DNA of 64,000 nucleotides from JAVJRN01 sp040218415 (GCA_040218415.1 JAVJRN010000080.1:124001-188000); one strand, 5' to 3'. Positions 36,044 through 45,533 are shown, counted from the first letter of the stretch. Notes: generated by a model from the letters alone, not told the origin. Numbers and translations: made by a program.

Positions 36044-36798
36044 GCAGGAACCGTATTCGTTAGAAAATCTTCTACTAAACTATTAAATTCATCTGGACGT
36101 TCCATCATCGGCGCATGACAACAGTGGTCAATAAATCTTAATGTTGTATTCGGTATCAGCCTATCAAACTCATGGGCTACCCTTGGTGGCGTTATCGTAT
36201 CGTTTAGCCCCCAAATTAGTAACGTTGGAACCTTAATATTCCTAATGTCTTCAGCCATATTATGTCTTTGAGCAGACTTTGCGATAGCCACTATTCTTAA
36301 GGCTTTAGGAATACTCTTCGTAGTTTCAAAAACCTCATCAATTAATTCTTTTGTCGCAGTTTTTGGATCGTAAAATGTGTAAGCGACTCTTTCTGCCACA
36401 TACTCATAACTGCCCCGGCGTGGAAATGAACCTCCCATCGCGTTTTCAAATAAACCGCTACTTCCGGTTAGAATTAATGATTTTACATTGGCAGGATTTT
36501 TTAAGGTATAGATAAGCCCGACATGGCCTCCAAGGGAGTTTCCAATGAGATGAAATTGGTTCATATTCATATGATCCAAAAACTCTTCTACGAATTTATT
36601 CAAAGAGTCTAGACCTGCCGTTTTAACTGGCATGGTATAGATCGGCAGTAAAGGAATGACTACTCTATAGTTTTGCGAAAACTTACTAACGACCCTATCC
36701 CAATTGCTCAGAGCGCCAAACAAGCCATGTAGTAAGAGTAGAATATCTCCTTCTCCCTCATCTATATACGAAAACTCTCCTGATTCTTTTATCTGCAT
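36040..36798 (-). CDS. Alpha/beta hydrolase
   Basis: A 252-residue cytoplasmic hydrolase starting at the ATG giving MQIKESGEFSYIDEG; a TTG three codons earlier is less likely. The oxyanion motif LLLHGLFGALSNW, the nucleophile elbow GNSLGGH (Ser88), the acid in WGLNDTITPP and the catalytic His in HCCHAPMMERP are all present. The closest general type is the epoxide hydrolase/MhpC-like group. The substrate is unknown. It overlaps the CBS gene by 4 bases. Confidence 0.88.
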   Translation of the reverse strand: MQIKESGEFSYIDEGEGDILLLLHGLFGALSNWDRVVSKFSQNYRVVIPLLPIYTMPVKTAGLDSLNKFVEEFLDHMNMNQFHLIGNSLGGHVGLIYTLKNPANVKSLILTGSSGLFENAMGGSFPRRGSYEYVAERVAYTFYDPKTATKELIDEVFETTKSIPKALRIVAIAKSAQRHNMAEDIRNIKVPTLLIWGLNDTITPPRVAHEFDRLIPNTTLRFIDHCCHAPMMERPDEFNSLVEDFLTNTVPA

Positions 36799-36818
36799 AT
36801 TATTCAAAGAAACGAAAT

Positions 36819-37367
36819 CTAATTTAAAAAGGTATAGGTCTCCATTTTACTATCTCCCATATTTTCAAGTGAATCAATTAAATCTTTCATAAAAGGTAAC
36901 ATATCCGCCAACCAATTAAACACAATAGGCCCTAAATCCTGCACATAGGTATAAAAAATAGATCCTTGAGTCCATTCTTGAGGTAATGAAAAACCAACAG
37001 AATCCATAACCCAAATGATCATACTGATCATAAATGCCCATTTAAATATGGCCGCCAAGGATCCCAATAGATTATCAAAAAAACCAATGAACGTTAAATC
37101 CACAGCTTTTTTAATAATCTTGGCGAAAAGGTTAATCAATATAATGACAACAATGAAAAGACCGATAAATACACCAACAGTTAAGGCTTGATAGTAAGCC
37201 GTACCTTCAAAAATGGCTTTTGAAATTGGAATGGTCATTTCTATTGAAATAAACAGTCCAATAAAAAAAGCCAGAAATGAAAATATTTCAACAATAAGTC
37301 CTTTTATATAACCTTTGATCGCGCCTAAAAGAAATATTAACCCTATAAAAATATCGAAGTAACTCAC
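36819..37367 (-). CDS. CvpA-family membrane protein
   Basis: A 182-residue inner-membrane protein with four spans in the first 125 residues, starting at a GTG (MSYFDIFIGLIFLLGAIKGYIKG). The G.KG..K motif near residues 16-23 is typical of CvpA/colicin V production proteins. Their role is uncertain; some support envelope homeostasis. It lies 5 bases after yqeY. Confidence 0.86.
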   Translation of the reverse strand: MSYFDIFIGLIFLLGAIKGYIKGLIVEIFSFLAFFIGLFISIEMTIPISKAIFEGTAYYQALTVGVFIGLFIVVIILINLFAKIIKKAVDLTFIGFFDNLLGSLAAIFKWAFMISMIIWVMDSVGFSLPQEWTQGSIFYTYVQDLGPIVFNWLADMLPFMKDLIDSLENMGDSKMETYTFLN

Positions 37368-37372
37368 GGCTT

Positions 37373-37822
37373 TTAGCTAAGCAATTGTCGCGCCATTTGA
37401 GAAATGATCTTTCCGTCTGCCTTTCCTGCCAGTTTTTTGGTGGCCATCCCCATAACTTTACCCATATCCTGCGGACCAGATGCGCCCGTTTCATCAATTA
37501 CCTTTTGTACCTCTTGCTTTATCTCTTCATCAGAAAGCTGCTTTGGCAAAAACTCTTCAATAACTTCGAGTTCTGCTTGTTCTACCATGGCCAAATCTTC
37601 CCTTCCTTGCTCTTTATATATTTCTAATGAATCTTTTCTTTGCTTTGCGGCTTTGGTAACTAACTTCAATTCCGCTTCTTCAGTAATTTCTTCCTTTGCA
37701 CCTTTTTCTGTTTCCGCAAGTAAAATCAAGGATTTAATGGATCTAAGTGCTGTAAGCCTTGTTTTTTCTTTATTCAACATTGCTTGCTTAATTTGTGCTT
37801 CTATCTCCGTCTTTAGACTCAT
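37373..37822 (-). CDS. GatB/YqeY-domain protein
   Basis: A 149-residue helical cytoplasmic protein of the YqeY family, related to the tail domain of GatB and thought to act on tRNA. Recognisable parts are MSLKTEIEAQIKQAMLNKEKTRL at the start (shown only in part here), LEVIEEFLPKQLSDEEI near 83-99 and the GPQDMGKVMG motif near 116-125. It is first in the long minus-strand envelope run, just after a strong divergent promoter. Confidence 0.92.
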   Translation of the reverse strand: MSLKTEIEAQIKQAMLNKEKTRLTALRSIKSLILLAETEKGAKEEITEEAELKLVTKAAKQRKDSLEIYKEQGREDLAMVEQAELEVIEEFLPKQLSDEEIKQEVQKVIDETGASGPQDMGKVMGMATKKLAGKADGKIISQMARQLLS

Positions 37823-37839
37823 AGTGTTTTATAATTTAT

Positions 37840-37868
37840 CAAAGTTAATCTCATTTGTAATGACCAAA
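37840..37868 (-). promoter_or_regulatory. Promoter of the yqeY operon
   Basis: On the minus strand this reads TTTG, 17 bases, then TAACTTTG, a full match to the Bacteroidota -33/-7 consensus. The -7 box lies 18 bases from the yqeY ATG. The -33 box lies inside the first codons of the divergent pdxJ gene. Confidence 0.7.
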
Positions 37869-38573
37869 CTTAGCGTAAACATTAACAAAATTGCAACTCT
37901 TCGCAACGCTCGTGGAGGAGCCAATCCTAATGTGGTGAAAACAGCCATCGACTGTGAAAAGTTTGGGGCAGAAGGGATTACCGTTCATCCTAGACCTGAC
38001 GAACGCCATATCACACTTCAAGATGTATATGATTTAAAAAAGGTAGTCACCACAGAGTTCAACATTGAAGGCTATCCAGATAGTCGTTTTATGAAAATCA
38101 TTGAAGATTTGAAACCAGCCCAAGCAACGCTAGTGCCTGATGGGCCTGATGCGATTACGTCAAATGCCGGGTGGGACACAATTACAAATGCATCAATGCT
38201 TGCAGAAATTATTTCGGAGCTAAAAAAATATGGAACGAGAGTTTCTGTTTTTGTCGATCCAAACACCAAAATGGTAGAAGGCGCGAAAAATATAGGTGCT
38301 GATCGTATTGAATTATACACCGAGCCCTACGCAAAATATTTTAGCGTAGATAAAAATGAAGCCGTTCGCTTATACATCGAAGCTGCTCAATTAGCTATGA
38401 AACTTGGCTTGGGCATCAATGCAGGGCACGATCTGGATTTACAAAACCTAGCCTTCCTGAAAAAATCTCTACCCGTACTTGATGAAGTCTCTATTGGTCA
38501 TGCATTAATCAGTGACGCGCTCTATTATGGGTTAGAAAATACTATACAAATGTATCTAAGACAATTAAATTAA
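37860..38573 (+). CDS. pdxJ: Pyridoxine 5'-phosphate synthase
   Basis: Closes the pyridoxine ring in the DXP-dependent vitamin B6 pathway. The protein has 237 residues from the ATG giving MTKLSVNINKIATLRNARGG. The same frame stays open far upstream into yqeY, but only by chance. TIM-barrel motifs include EGITVHPRPDERHI near 44-57 with the catalytic Glu and His, and GINAGHDLDLQNL near 188-200. It begins a plus-strand run with a hydrolase and a methyltransferase. Confidence 0.96.
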   Translation: MTKLSVNINKIATLRNARGGANPNVVKTAIDCEKFGAEGITVHPRPDERHITLQDVYDLKKVVTTEFNIEGYPDSRFMKIIEDLKPAQATLVPDGPDAITSNAGWDTITNASMLAEIISELKKYGTRVSVFVDPNTKMVEGAKNIGADRIELYTEPYAKYFSVDKNEAVRLYIEAAQLAMKLGLGINAGHDLDLQNLAFLKKSLPVLDEVSIGHALISDALYYGLENTIQMYLRQLN

Positions 38574-38576
38574 AAG

Positions 38577-39335
38577 ATGAAACTTAATTTCCGAAAAATA
38601 GGTCAAGGAGACCCAGTACTCATTCTTCATGGGTTGTTTGGTTCATCCGACAATTGGCAGTCGGTTGCAAAAGAATTGTGTCAAAAATTTACGTGCTACC
38701 TCATAGATCAAAGGAACCATGGACTTTCGCCGCACGACGACCTTATGAACTATGAGGTAATGTCCGATGACTTGAAAGTATTGATCAAGGATCAGCAGCT
38801 AGGAACGGCACACATCATGGGGCACAGTATGGGTGGTAAAACTGCGATGACTTTTGCAACAAAATTTCCAGAATTGGTTGACAGACTGATTATCGTTGAT
38901 ATCGGACCAAAGGCATACCCTCCGCACCATGATCAAATATTCAAAGGTTTTCGATCGGTAGATTTAGAAGTTCTCAAAAGCAGAAAAGAAGCAGATGATA
39001 TGCTCTCCGTAGAAATAAAAGATTTCGGGATACGCCAGTTTATGCTTAAAAACCTGAATCGAAACGGCGAAAAGTTTGAATGGAAAATTAACCTTGATGC
39101 AATCGAAGCAAACGCATCTGAAATTGGAAAAGCACTCTCTGAGGATAGCTCTTTTGACGGCCCAGCCCTATTCCTAGGCGGATCAAAAAGTGACTATATC
39201 CAACCAGAAGATCAGGTGTTGATCAGCCATCATTTTCCTAATAGCCAAGTTGAAATGATAGATGGCGCAGGGCACTGGGTACATGCAGAAAAGCCAAAAG
39301 AGCTTCTCAATCGGGTTATTAAATTTTTGTCATGA
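38577..39335 (+). CDS. Alpha/beta hydrolase, YbfF-like
   Basis: A 252-residue esterase-like hydrolase. Motifs are LILHGLFGSSDNW near 15-27, YLIDQRNHGLSP near 41-52, the nucleophile elbow GHSMGG (82-87, Ser84), and the terminal His in GAGHWVHAEKP. This pattern is close to YbfF-type esterases that act on short acyl-CoA or esters. The true substrate is unknown. It starts 3 bases after pdxJ and overlaps the next gene by 4 bases. Confidence 0.9.
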   Translation: MKLNFRKIGQGDPVLILHGLFGSSDNWQSVAKELCQKFTCYLIDQRNHGLSPHDDLMNYEVMSDDLKVLIKDQQLGTAHIMGHSMGGKTAMTFATKFPELVDRLIIVDIGPKAYPPHHDQIFKGFRSVDLEVLKSRKEADDMLSVEIKDFGIRQFMLKNLNRNGEKFEWKINLDAIEANASEIGKALSEDSSFDGPALFLGGSKSDYIQPEDQVLISHHFPNSQVEMIDGAGHWVHAEKPKELLNRVIKFLS

Positions 39336-40045
39336 AGGGTAATCTTTATTTGATCCCGAGCTTCTTGTCTGAAAGCAATGATGCGTCCTTTATCGCTCCA
39401 ATGGTCAAAGATGTGGTGTGTAACTTGGATCATTTTCTTGTTGAAAATATCCGTACTTCTAGACGCTTTATCAGTGATTTAAAGCTAGGTATTGATATAT
39501 CCGAATTAGAATTTCAAGTACTTGACAAGACCTCCTCAGAGCAATCATTAAACGCGTTTTTTGAGTTATTAAAAAAAGGAAAAGATATTGGAATTATCTC
39601 AGAAGCAGGTCTCCCCGGACTAGCAGACCCTGGCGGACTGGCCGTAGCAAAAGCTCATCGCGAAGGTGTCAAGGTTGTTCCTCTCCCGGGAGCATCGGCC
39701 ATTCAAACAGCAGTGAGCACTTCCGGCTTCAACGGTCAACAATTTACTTTTCATGGCTACTTGCCAATTGATGGAGCCGCAAGGAGAAAATCAATTATAC
39801 AATTGCAGGAACAGCTGAAAAGCACCGGGTATACTCAAGTATTCATGGAGACTCCATTTAGGAATCTTTCGTTACTCAAGTCATTGATTGACCACACTTC
39901 TGGTAACACCTATTTACACGTTTGTGCAGATTGTTTCGGCACTAAAGAACTCACCATGACAAAAACCATCAGTGAGTTTGCAAAAGGGCTTCCCGAAATT
40001 CACAAGATACCAGCAGTATTTTGTTTGGGGCAATTTGTTAAATAA
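39332..40045 (+). CDS. RsmI-like SAM-dependent methyltransferase (tetrapyrrole methylase fold)
   Basis: A 237-residue TP-methylase-fold protein related to the 16S rRNA methyltransferase RsmI but clearly divergent. The RsmI motif AEDTRxTRxLL appears as VENIRTSRRFI near residues 37-47, and the AGTPGISDPG loop as AGLPGLADPGG near 91-101. The LPGASAIQTAVSTSGF segment for SAM binding is conserved. It is probably a Bacteroidota paralogue with a different target. It lies directly upstream of metK, which makes SAM, but a promoter-like box separates them. Confidence 0.83.
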   Translation: MKGNLYLIPSFLSESNDASFIAPMVKDVVCNLDHFLVENIRTSRRFISDLKLGIDISELEFQVLDKTSSEQSLNAFFELLKKGKDIGIISEAGLPGLADPGGLAVAKAHREGVKVVPLPGASAIQTAVSTSGFNGQQFTFHGYLPIDGAARRKSIIQLQEQLKSTGYTQVFMETPFRNLSLLKSLIDHTSGNTYLHVCADCFGTKELTMTKTISEFAKGLPEIHKIPAVFCLGQFVK

Positions 40046-40069
40046 ACTTTCTTGTTTGATTTAAAATCC

Positions 40070-40077
40070 TAAATTTG
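40070..40077 (+). promoter_or_regulatory. Candidate -7 promoter element of metK
   Basis: TAAATTTG matches TAnnTTTG. A TTG lies 15 bases upstream, slightly short of the usual spacing. Transcription starting nearby would leave a leader of about 90 bases before the metK ATG. Confidence 0.5.
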
Positions 40078-40174
40078 CCCAACTTTAATCAAGACAAAAT
40101 AGTCTCAAGGGCAACAGACAGAAAAACTAAGCCACCGATAAATTAAGTTTAAAAAATCAAACATTCTCGTTAAT

Positions 40175-41428
40175 ATGTCATATCTATTTACTTCTGAATC
40201 GGTATCAGAAGGCCATCCAGATAAAATTTCAGATCAAATATCTGATAGCTTAGTCGATCACTTTTTAGCTTTCGACCCGCAATCAAAAGTAGCTTGTGAA
40301 ACCCTTGTAACTACTGGTCAAGTAGTCCTTGCTGGTGAAGTAAAGTCCCAAGCATATCTCGATGTGCAGCAATTAGCTCGTGATGTTATCGAGAGAATTG
40401 GATACAATAAATCAGAATACATGTTTGAGGCAAAGTCTTGTGGAATACTTTCTGCGATTCACGAACAATCTCCTGATATCAATCAAGGTGTAGATCGACA
40501 AGATCCTAAACTTCAAGGTGCCGGTGACCAGGGAATGATGTTTGGTTATGCTACTAATGAGACTGAGAATTACATGCCTCTGGCACTAGATCTTTCTCAT
40601 AAGATTCTGATTGAATTGGCGGCATTTAGGAGAGAGAATAAAGACATTACCTATTTGAGACCAGATGCTAAGTCTCAAGTAACAATTGAATATTCTGATG
40701 ATAATCAGCCAGTTAGGATTGACAGTATCGTCGTTTCAACACAGCATGACGACTTTGATGAGGAGTCATCAATGCTTGAAAAAATCAAAAAAGACATTAT
40801 CAGTATTCTAATTCCAAGAGTAAAAGCTCAGTTAGGCGCAGATTTACAAAAACTCTTTAACGACGAAATTAAATATCATATCAATCCTACTGGTAAATTT
40901 GTGATAGGAGGTCCTCATGGAGATGCAGGTTTAACTGGAAGAAAAATAATAGTTGACACCTATGGCGGTAAAGGCGCCCATGGTGGAGGTGCATTTTCAG
41001 GAAAAGATCCATCGAAAGTAGATAGATCGGCCGCTTACGCAACGCGACATATTGCAAAAAACTTAGTTGCAGCGGGGGTTTGTTCTGAGGTGTTAGTTCA
41101 GGTGTCTTATGCAATTGGTGTTGTAGAGCCAATGGGTATTTATATCAATACTTATGGAACTTCCAACGTAGATTTAACTGATGGTGAGATTGCTCAAAAG
41201 GTAGCATCCATTTTTGACATGACGCCTTATGGTATCGAAACAAGATTGAATTTAAGAATGCCGATGTATCAAGATGCGGCAGCTTATGGGCATATGGGAC
41301 GTGAGTCCAAAAAAGTAACAAGAACTTTTAAAGATGGATCTGGTGCTAGCAAGACCATAGAATTTGAAACATTTACTTGGGAAAAATTAGACTTTGTGGA
41401 TCAGGTTAAAACCGCTTTCGGGTTATAA
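40175..41428 (+). CDS. metK: S-adenosylmethionine synthase
   Basis: Forms SAM from methionine and ATP. The 417-residue protein has the N-terminal [14 protein letters not shown] motif at about 10-23, the [12 protein letters not shown] segment near 116-127, and the glycine-rich [19 protein letters not shown] loop (about 272-290) with catalytic Lys residues. All three signature regions are intact. It has a long A-rich 5' leader without a SAM riboswitch that I recognise, and a bidirectional terminator follows. Confidence 0.97.
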   Translation: MSYLFTSESVSEGHPDKISDQISDSLVDHFLAFDPQSKVACETLVTTGQVVLAGEVKSQAYLDVQQLARDVIERIGYNKSEYMFEAKSCGILSAIHEQSPDINQGVDRQDPKLQGAGDQGMMFGYATNETENYMPLALDLSHKILIELAAFRRENKDITYLRPDAKSQVTIEYSDDNQPVRIDSIVVSTQHDDFDEESSMLEKIKKDIISILIPRVKAQLGADLQKLFNDEIKYHINPTGKFVIGGPHGDAGLTGRKIIVDTYGGKGAHGGGAFSGKDPSKVDRSAAYATRHIAKNLVAAGVCSEVLVQVSYAIGVVEPMGIYINTYGTSNVDLTDGEIAQKVASIFDMTPYGIETRLNLRMPMYQDAAAYGHMGRESKKVTRTFKDGSGASKTIEFETFTWEKLDFVDQVKTAFGL

Positions 41429-41460
41429 AAAATACAACTTGATCTAAACTGACAGCTTCA

Positions 41461-41480
41461 TGCATTTTAAAAAGAATGCA
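41461..41480. repeat. Small inverted repeat after metK
   Basis: TGCATT and AATGCA flank an eight-base A-rich loop. It lies about 20 bases before the stronger terminator and may be a transcript 3'-end hairpin. Confidence 0.3.
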
Positions 41481-41500
41481 CGAAAAATTCAGGGATAATA

Positions 41501-41533
41501 AAAAAAGCAGCACGTATATCGGGCTGCTTTTTT
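41501..41533. terminator. Bidirectional terminator between metK and the SDR gene
   Basis: AAAAAAGCAGC pairs with GCTGCTTTTTT around an 11-base loop. A- and T-runs on both sides make it effective for metK on plus and for the convergent dehydrogenase gene on minus. Confidence 0.8.
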
Positions 41534-41623
41534 AATTTCAGGTGATTATGGAAATAGACAGTTTTTGCTGAATAAAAACATTATATGCGTTTTTATTTGA
41601 TAAGGGCGTACTCTTTCAAATGA

Positions 41624-42448
41624 TTAGGAAAATTGCTTCACTAAGTCCTCGCTCACTTCCCATAATTTGACTGCCGCTTTATTTTCCATTGCTATTGAAG
41701 CGGGCTGTTTAGGTCTTCTTTTATCAAAATATCTCCCAGAATGCTTTTCCACATATTGCGCAGTTGCCAAGTGCAATTGAGTTTGTGCACCTTGCTCTGG
41801 CGTAATCATGAATGGAGACATGATCGTCTTCATAAACTTGAATACACCACTAGTATTGCCAGCAAAATTTGTGTCTACTACCCCCGGATGAAGTGAAAAG
41901 GCCGAAATGCCTTCGCTATTATATTTTTCATGGAGCTGCTGAGTAAAATAAATATTGCAAAGCTTGCCGAATCCGTAAGTCTTAATAGCACTGTATTTTC
42001 TCTTTACCCAGTTTAGGTCGTCAAAATTAATCTCCGCGGCTCGATGTGCTTCTGAGCTCACATTGATTATCCTGCTCTTTGATCTAATAAGTATCGGCAA
42101 AAGTCGTTTTGTCAATAAAAAATGTCCTAAATGATTGAGCGCAAATGACATTTCATGACCTTGCGCGGATAGTTCCCTGTTTTGGATGATAGCGCCTGCA
42201 TTATTCATTAGCACGTCAATTTTTTCTAAATTTTCAGATAATTCATCGGCAACCCTTTTGACTTGACTCAAATCAGAAATATCACAAGCGTAAAAATGAA
42301 GTTGTTCTCCCTTGGGCCTTTTCTGAAGGGCGATAGCCTTTTTCTCATTTCTAGCAAGCATGTGTATTTGCCAGCCCGAATCGAGTAACTTTTTAACCAC
42401 GACTTCTCCTATACCAGAAGTTCCTCCTGTTAGTATGATTGTTTTCAT
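41624..42448 (-). CDS. Short-chain dehydrogenase/reductase
   Basis: A 274-residue NAD(P)-dependent oxidoreductase of the SDR family. The cofactor motif GGTSGIG is at 8-14, NNAGA near 87-91, the catalytic Ser in NVSSEAHR, and Tyr/Lys in the YGFGK segment near 153-157. The layout resembles retinol dehydrogenase/WWOX-like SDRs. The substrate is unknown. It follows oadB by 14 bases on the same strand and may be co-transcribed with the decarboxylase. Confidence 0.9.
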   Translation of the reverse strand: MKTIILTGGTSGIGEVVVKKLLDSGWQIHMLARNEKKAIALQKRPKGEQLHFYACDISDLSQVKRVADELSENLEKIDVLMNNAGAIIQNRELSAQGHEMSFALNHLGHFLLTKRLLPILIRSKSRIINVSSEAHRAAEINFDDLNWVKRKYSAIKTYGFGKLCNIYFTQQLHEKYNSEGISAFSLHPGVVDTNFAGNTSGVFKFMKTIMSPFMITPEQGAQTQLHLATAQYVEKHSGRYFDKRRPKQPASIAMENKAAVKLWEVSEDLVKQFS

Positions 42449-42462
42449 TAATCTCTTTTATT

Positions 42463-43656
42463 CTATTCTCCTAAAAACGAAATCAACACCCCTGCCGCTA
42501 CTGCTGAGCCAATTACGCCTGAAATGTTACTAGCCATGGCATATTGAAGCAAGTGATTACTAGGATCATGTTTCAGCGCAATTTCGTTGGCTACCCTTGA
42601 CGCCATCGGCACAGCGCTCAGTCCGGTAGCGCCAATCAAAGGGTTAATCTTCTTTTTAGCGAAAAGGTTGAAAATTTTTACCGCAAATATGCCTCCCGCA
42701 ATAGAAATAGCAAAAGCGATAAACCCACCAACAATAATCATTATGGTTTGCGTATTCAAAAACGCTTTGACAGTCATTGTTGCACCTACTGTCAAACCAA
42801 GAAAAATGGTGGCTGTGTTTAAAATTGTATCTGAGGCGGCTTTATAAATCCTGCCAGTTGAAACACCTATTTCCTTGATCAAATTTCCAAACATCAATAA
42901 CCCTAATAATGGTACCGAGCTAGGCACTAATAATGAAACGACCGTACCGACAGCAATTGGAAAAATGATTTTTAAAGTCTGTAGGTTCTTGATTGGTTTG
43001 GCAGATGGAAAGAGCTTGTCTTGCTGCTTCATATTAATTTGAAGCTCCTTTTTGGTCATAGTAAAACGAACCACAAATGGTATAATCACCGGTACGAGAG
43101 CCATATAAGAATATGCCGCAATGGCTATTGGCCCTAGCAAATGTGGTGCAAGTTTAATCGTGGTATAAATAGCCGTAGGACCATCTGCACCACCAATAAT
43201 ACCCAAAGCAGCCGCTTCTTTTAGTGTAAAACCTAAAGATACTGCCGAAATCAGCACGGTAAAAATCCCAATCTGAGCTGCTGCTCCGAAAAAGGCCAGT
43301 CTAAGATTACGCAACATCGGTCCAAAGTCAGTCAAAGCGCCAACACCGAGGAAAATAATAGGTGGTAGAAAGCCGGTCTTAATCAAAGAATAATAAAGAA
43401 AATTCATGATCCCGTGTTCCTTGGCTATCTGATACATAGTCAAGGTTTCATCAATTTTTACCACACCCATTTGCCCTCCAGGAAAATTGGCGAGTAGCAT
43501 CCCAAACGCAATAGGTACTAGTAATAAGGGTTCATATTGCTTTTTTATTCCCAAGTAAAGTAGAAAAAATGCAATAATGATCATCAATAATATTTGTGGA
43601 GAATCCACAATATTCTGAATGGCAGTCATCTGATATAACTTTTGTATTAACTCCAC
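42463..43656 (-). CDS. oadB: Sodium-translocating decarboxylase beta subunit (OadB)
   Basis: Membrane subunit that couples decarboxylation of carboxybiotin to sodium export. The 397-residue protein has about nine to eleven spans and the conserved GGADGPTAIYTTIKLAP segment near residues 162-178, with the key Asp for sodium. Start is GTG at 43656; an internal ATG at 43629 is an alternative. It lies one base after oadA, as in other oad operons. Confidence 0.93.
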   Translation of the reverse strand: MELIQKLYQMTAIQNIVDSPQILLMIIIAFFLLYLGIKKQYEPLLLVPIAFGMLLANFPGGQMGVVKIDETLTMYQIAKEHGIMNFLYYSLIKTGFLPPIIFLGVGALTDFGPMLRNLRLAFFGAAAQIGIFTVLISAVSLGFTLKEAAALGIIGGADGPTAIYTTIKLAPHLLGPIAIAAYSYMALVPVIIPFVVRFTMTKKELQINMKQQDKLFPSAKPIKNLQTLKIIFPIAVGTVVSLLVPSSVPLLGLLMFGNLIKEIGVSTGRIYKAASDTILNTATIFLGLTVGATMTVKAFLNTQTIMIIVGGFIAFAISIAGGIFAVKIFNLFAKKKINPLIGATGLSAVPMASRVANEIALKHDPSNHLLQYAMASNISGVIGSAVAAGVLISFLGE

Positions 43657-43657
43657 T

Positions 43658-45529
43658 TTATGAAAGTTTAATTAAAATATCATCGTCGTATACATCATCG
43701 CTTTCATTGACTAAGACTTCTACTACCGTTCCTCCAAATTCTGATTTTATCGCATTCGTAACTTTCATCGCTTCGATATAAAGCAAAGTATCCCCTTTAT
43801 TGATGCGGTCTCCAACTTTGATTGCCCTTTCTCCAGCATCTTTTGTTAAAAATATTTTTCCTTCGAGAGGCGCAGTTATTTCCCTAATATCTGACGACTG
43901 AGTAGGGTTTTCTGGTGTTTCAAGTTTGGTATCATTAGTTGGCGCAGTAGCTGGGGTGTGCTCTGAATCATAAGATACGGTCACCCGGTACTTTTCTCCA
44001 TTAACATCTAGATTCAATGTTTTCGGCTGGAAAGGCTTTTGCGGCTCTTCTATCAATTTAGGTATGACTGGTGTCCTTTTCTTAGCAATATCCGCCTCAA
44101 AGTCTGACTTGGCCTTGCCTGATTTAAATGCTTCATATTGCTGTGGGTGCATGGCAAATTCGAAAAGCTCTTCGTCATCCTTTCCTATGTCCCATCCTTT
44201 TTTTATCATTTCCTCACGTAATTCAGGAAGTGTGTCTTTCACAAGGTCTTGGGGATCACCTACAAAAAAATCTCTCGCTTGAGCAGTGGCCAAATTGATC
44301 AACTCATCGGCAACTGCACCTGGCAGACGTCCGGATTTACCCAAAACCATGTCCCATGTGTTGTCGTCAAGCAAAGACCATCTCTCTTTACCTTTTTCCA
44401 TCTGTATCACATTAACTAATGCAGCATTTTTCACATACTGACTATAGGGCGTCACCAAAGGAGGATAACCCAGCATAGGCCAAATTACTTCTACCTCCTC
44501 GAAAAGCTTTATGAGTAATTCGTCTTGAGAAAGCGCCTTTTGGTCATTTTTTCTCTTCCAACTATTTAGGCTTTTCAAGTTATTCTCTAAATCAGACATC
44601 AGACTGCCCATCATACCTCCTGGTAAGCCCGGCCCAATGAGCAAAGCATTCATTAGACGATTTTTTGGATTGATATAGTAGCCTAGAAAATCATCGATAA
44701 ACTCTTGAGTCATTGCCCGTGCTTGCATGTAAGCTTTCATATTGATGTCCGGCAAGCTAAAACCAGCATCTTTCAACATCGCATGAACGGTAAGAAGGTC
44801 GGCATGCCCCGTCCCAAATGACAAAGGTTCCATGCCTACATCAATAAAATCTGCGCCACCACGCGCGGCTTCTAAGGAAGAAGTGACAGAAAAACCTGGA
44901 CCAGAATGACCATGATAAGTAACAAGTATGTCTTTTTTGATACTCTTAATTCCTTGTACAAGCTTGCCCATGGAAGCAGGCCGCCCAATACCCGCCATAT
45001 CTTTAATACATATTTCTTCCGCGCCCATATCTATGAGCGTTTCAGTCATTTTCAAATAATAATCTACCGTATGGAGTTTTGAATGGGTGATGCATAGGCA
45101 TGCTTGCGAAATCATACCGCCTTCCTTGGCATAGTCTATAGACAATTTTAAATTTCGCACATCATTTAACCCGTCAAACGACCTAGAGATATCCGTTCCT
45201 TGCTTTTTCTTCAAGCCAAACATCAGCTTTCTCACATCTTTAGGGACAGGATACATTCTGATACCGTTTAGCCCTCTTTCGAGCATATGAGTTTGTATGC
45301 CTGCGTCATTGAATGGTTGGGTCCATTGCCTTACTGCGGTGTTGGGGTTTTCACCATAGAGTAAATTGATTTGTTCAAAGCCTCCTCCATTGGTTTCTAC
45401 TCGGGTAAAACATCCCATATCTATTATGGGTGCTGCGACCCGAACTAGCTGATCTACTCTTGGCATGTACTTGCCGGAAGATTGCCACATATCTCGATAT
45501 ACAAGACCAAGGCCTATTTCTTTAGCCAT
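43658..45529 (-). CDS. oadA: Divergent oxaloacetate decarboxylase alpha subunit with biotin domain
   Basis: Carboxyltransferase subunit that moves the carboxyl from a 2-oxo or acyl-CoA acid to biotin. The 623-residue protein has a TIM-barrel with metal and catalytic residues kept (Arg12-Asp13 in YRDMWQS, Lys176 in IKDMAG, His206 and His208 in YHGHSGP), then the conserved carboxylase domain. The last 75 residues are a biotin domain with the acceptor Lys589 in EAMKVTN; the usual motif is AMKM. Several motifs differ from standard OadA, so the substrate (oxaloacetate, methylmalonyl-CoA or another) is not certain. It is flanked by oadG and oadB. Confidence 0.88.
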   Translation of the reverse strand: MAKEIGLGLVYRDMWQSSGKYMPRVDQLVRVAAPIIDMGCFTRVETNGGGFEQINLLYGENPNTAVRQWTQPFNDAGIQTHMLERGLNGIRMYPVPKDVRKLMFGLKKKQGTDISRSFDGLNDVRNLKLSIDYAKEGGMISQACLCITHSKLHTVDYYLKMTETLIDMGAEEICIKDMAGIGRPASMGKLVQGIKSIKKDILVTYHGHSGPGFSVTSSLEAARGGADFIDVGMEPLSFGTGHADLLTVHAMLKDAGFSLPDINMKAYMQARAMTQEFIDDFLGYYINPKNRLMNALLIGPGLPGGMMGSLMSDLENNLKSLNSWKRKNDQKALSQDELLIKLFEEVEVIWPMLGYPPLVTPYSQYVKNAALVNVIQMEKGKERWSLLDDNTWDMVLGKSGRLPGAVADELINLATAQARDFFVGDPQDLVKDTLPELREEMIKKGWDIGKDDEELFEFAMHPQQYEAFKSGKAKSDFEADIAKKRTPVIPKLIEEPQKPFQPKTLNLDVNGEKYRVTVSYDSEHTPATAPTNDTKLETPENPTQSSDIREITAPLEGKIFLTKDAGERAIKVGDRINKGDTLLYIEAMKVTNAIKSEFGGTVVEVLVNESDDVYDDDILIKLS

Positions 45530-45533
45530 AACA

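Noticed and set aside
37404..37859. In-frame upstream extension of pdxJ across yqeY
   Set aside because: The extra 152 codons are antisense to yqeY. The family start is at 37860, and the extension has no PdxJ similarity.
40078..40174. Possible SAM riboswitch before metK
   Set aside because: No SAM-I, SAM-II or SAM-IV core sequence can be laid on this leader. Only a generic inverted repeat is seen.
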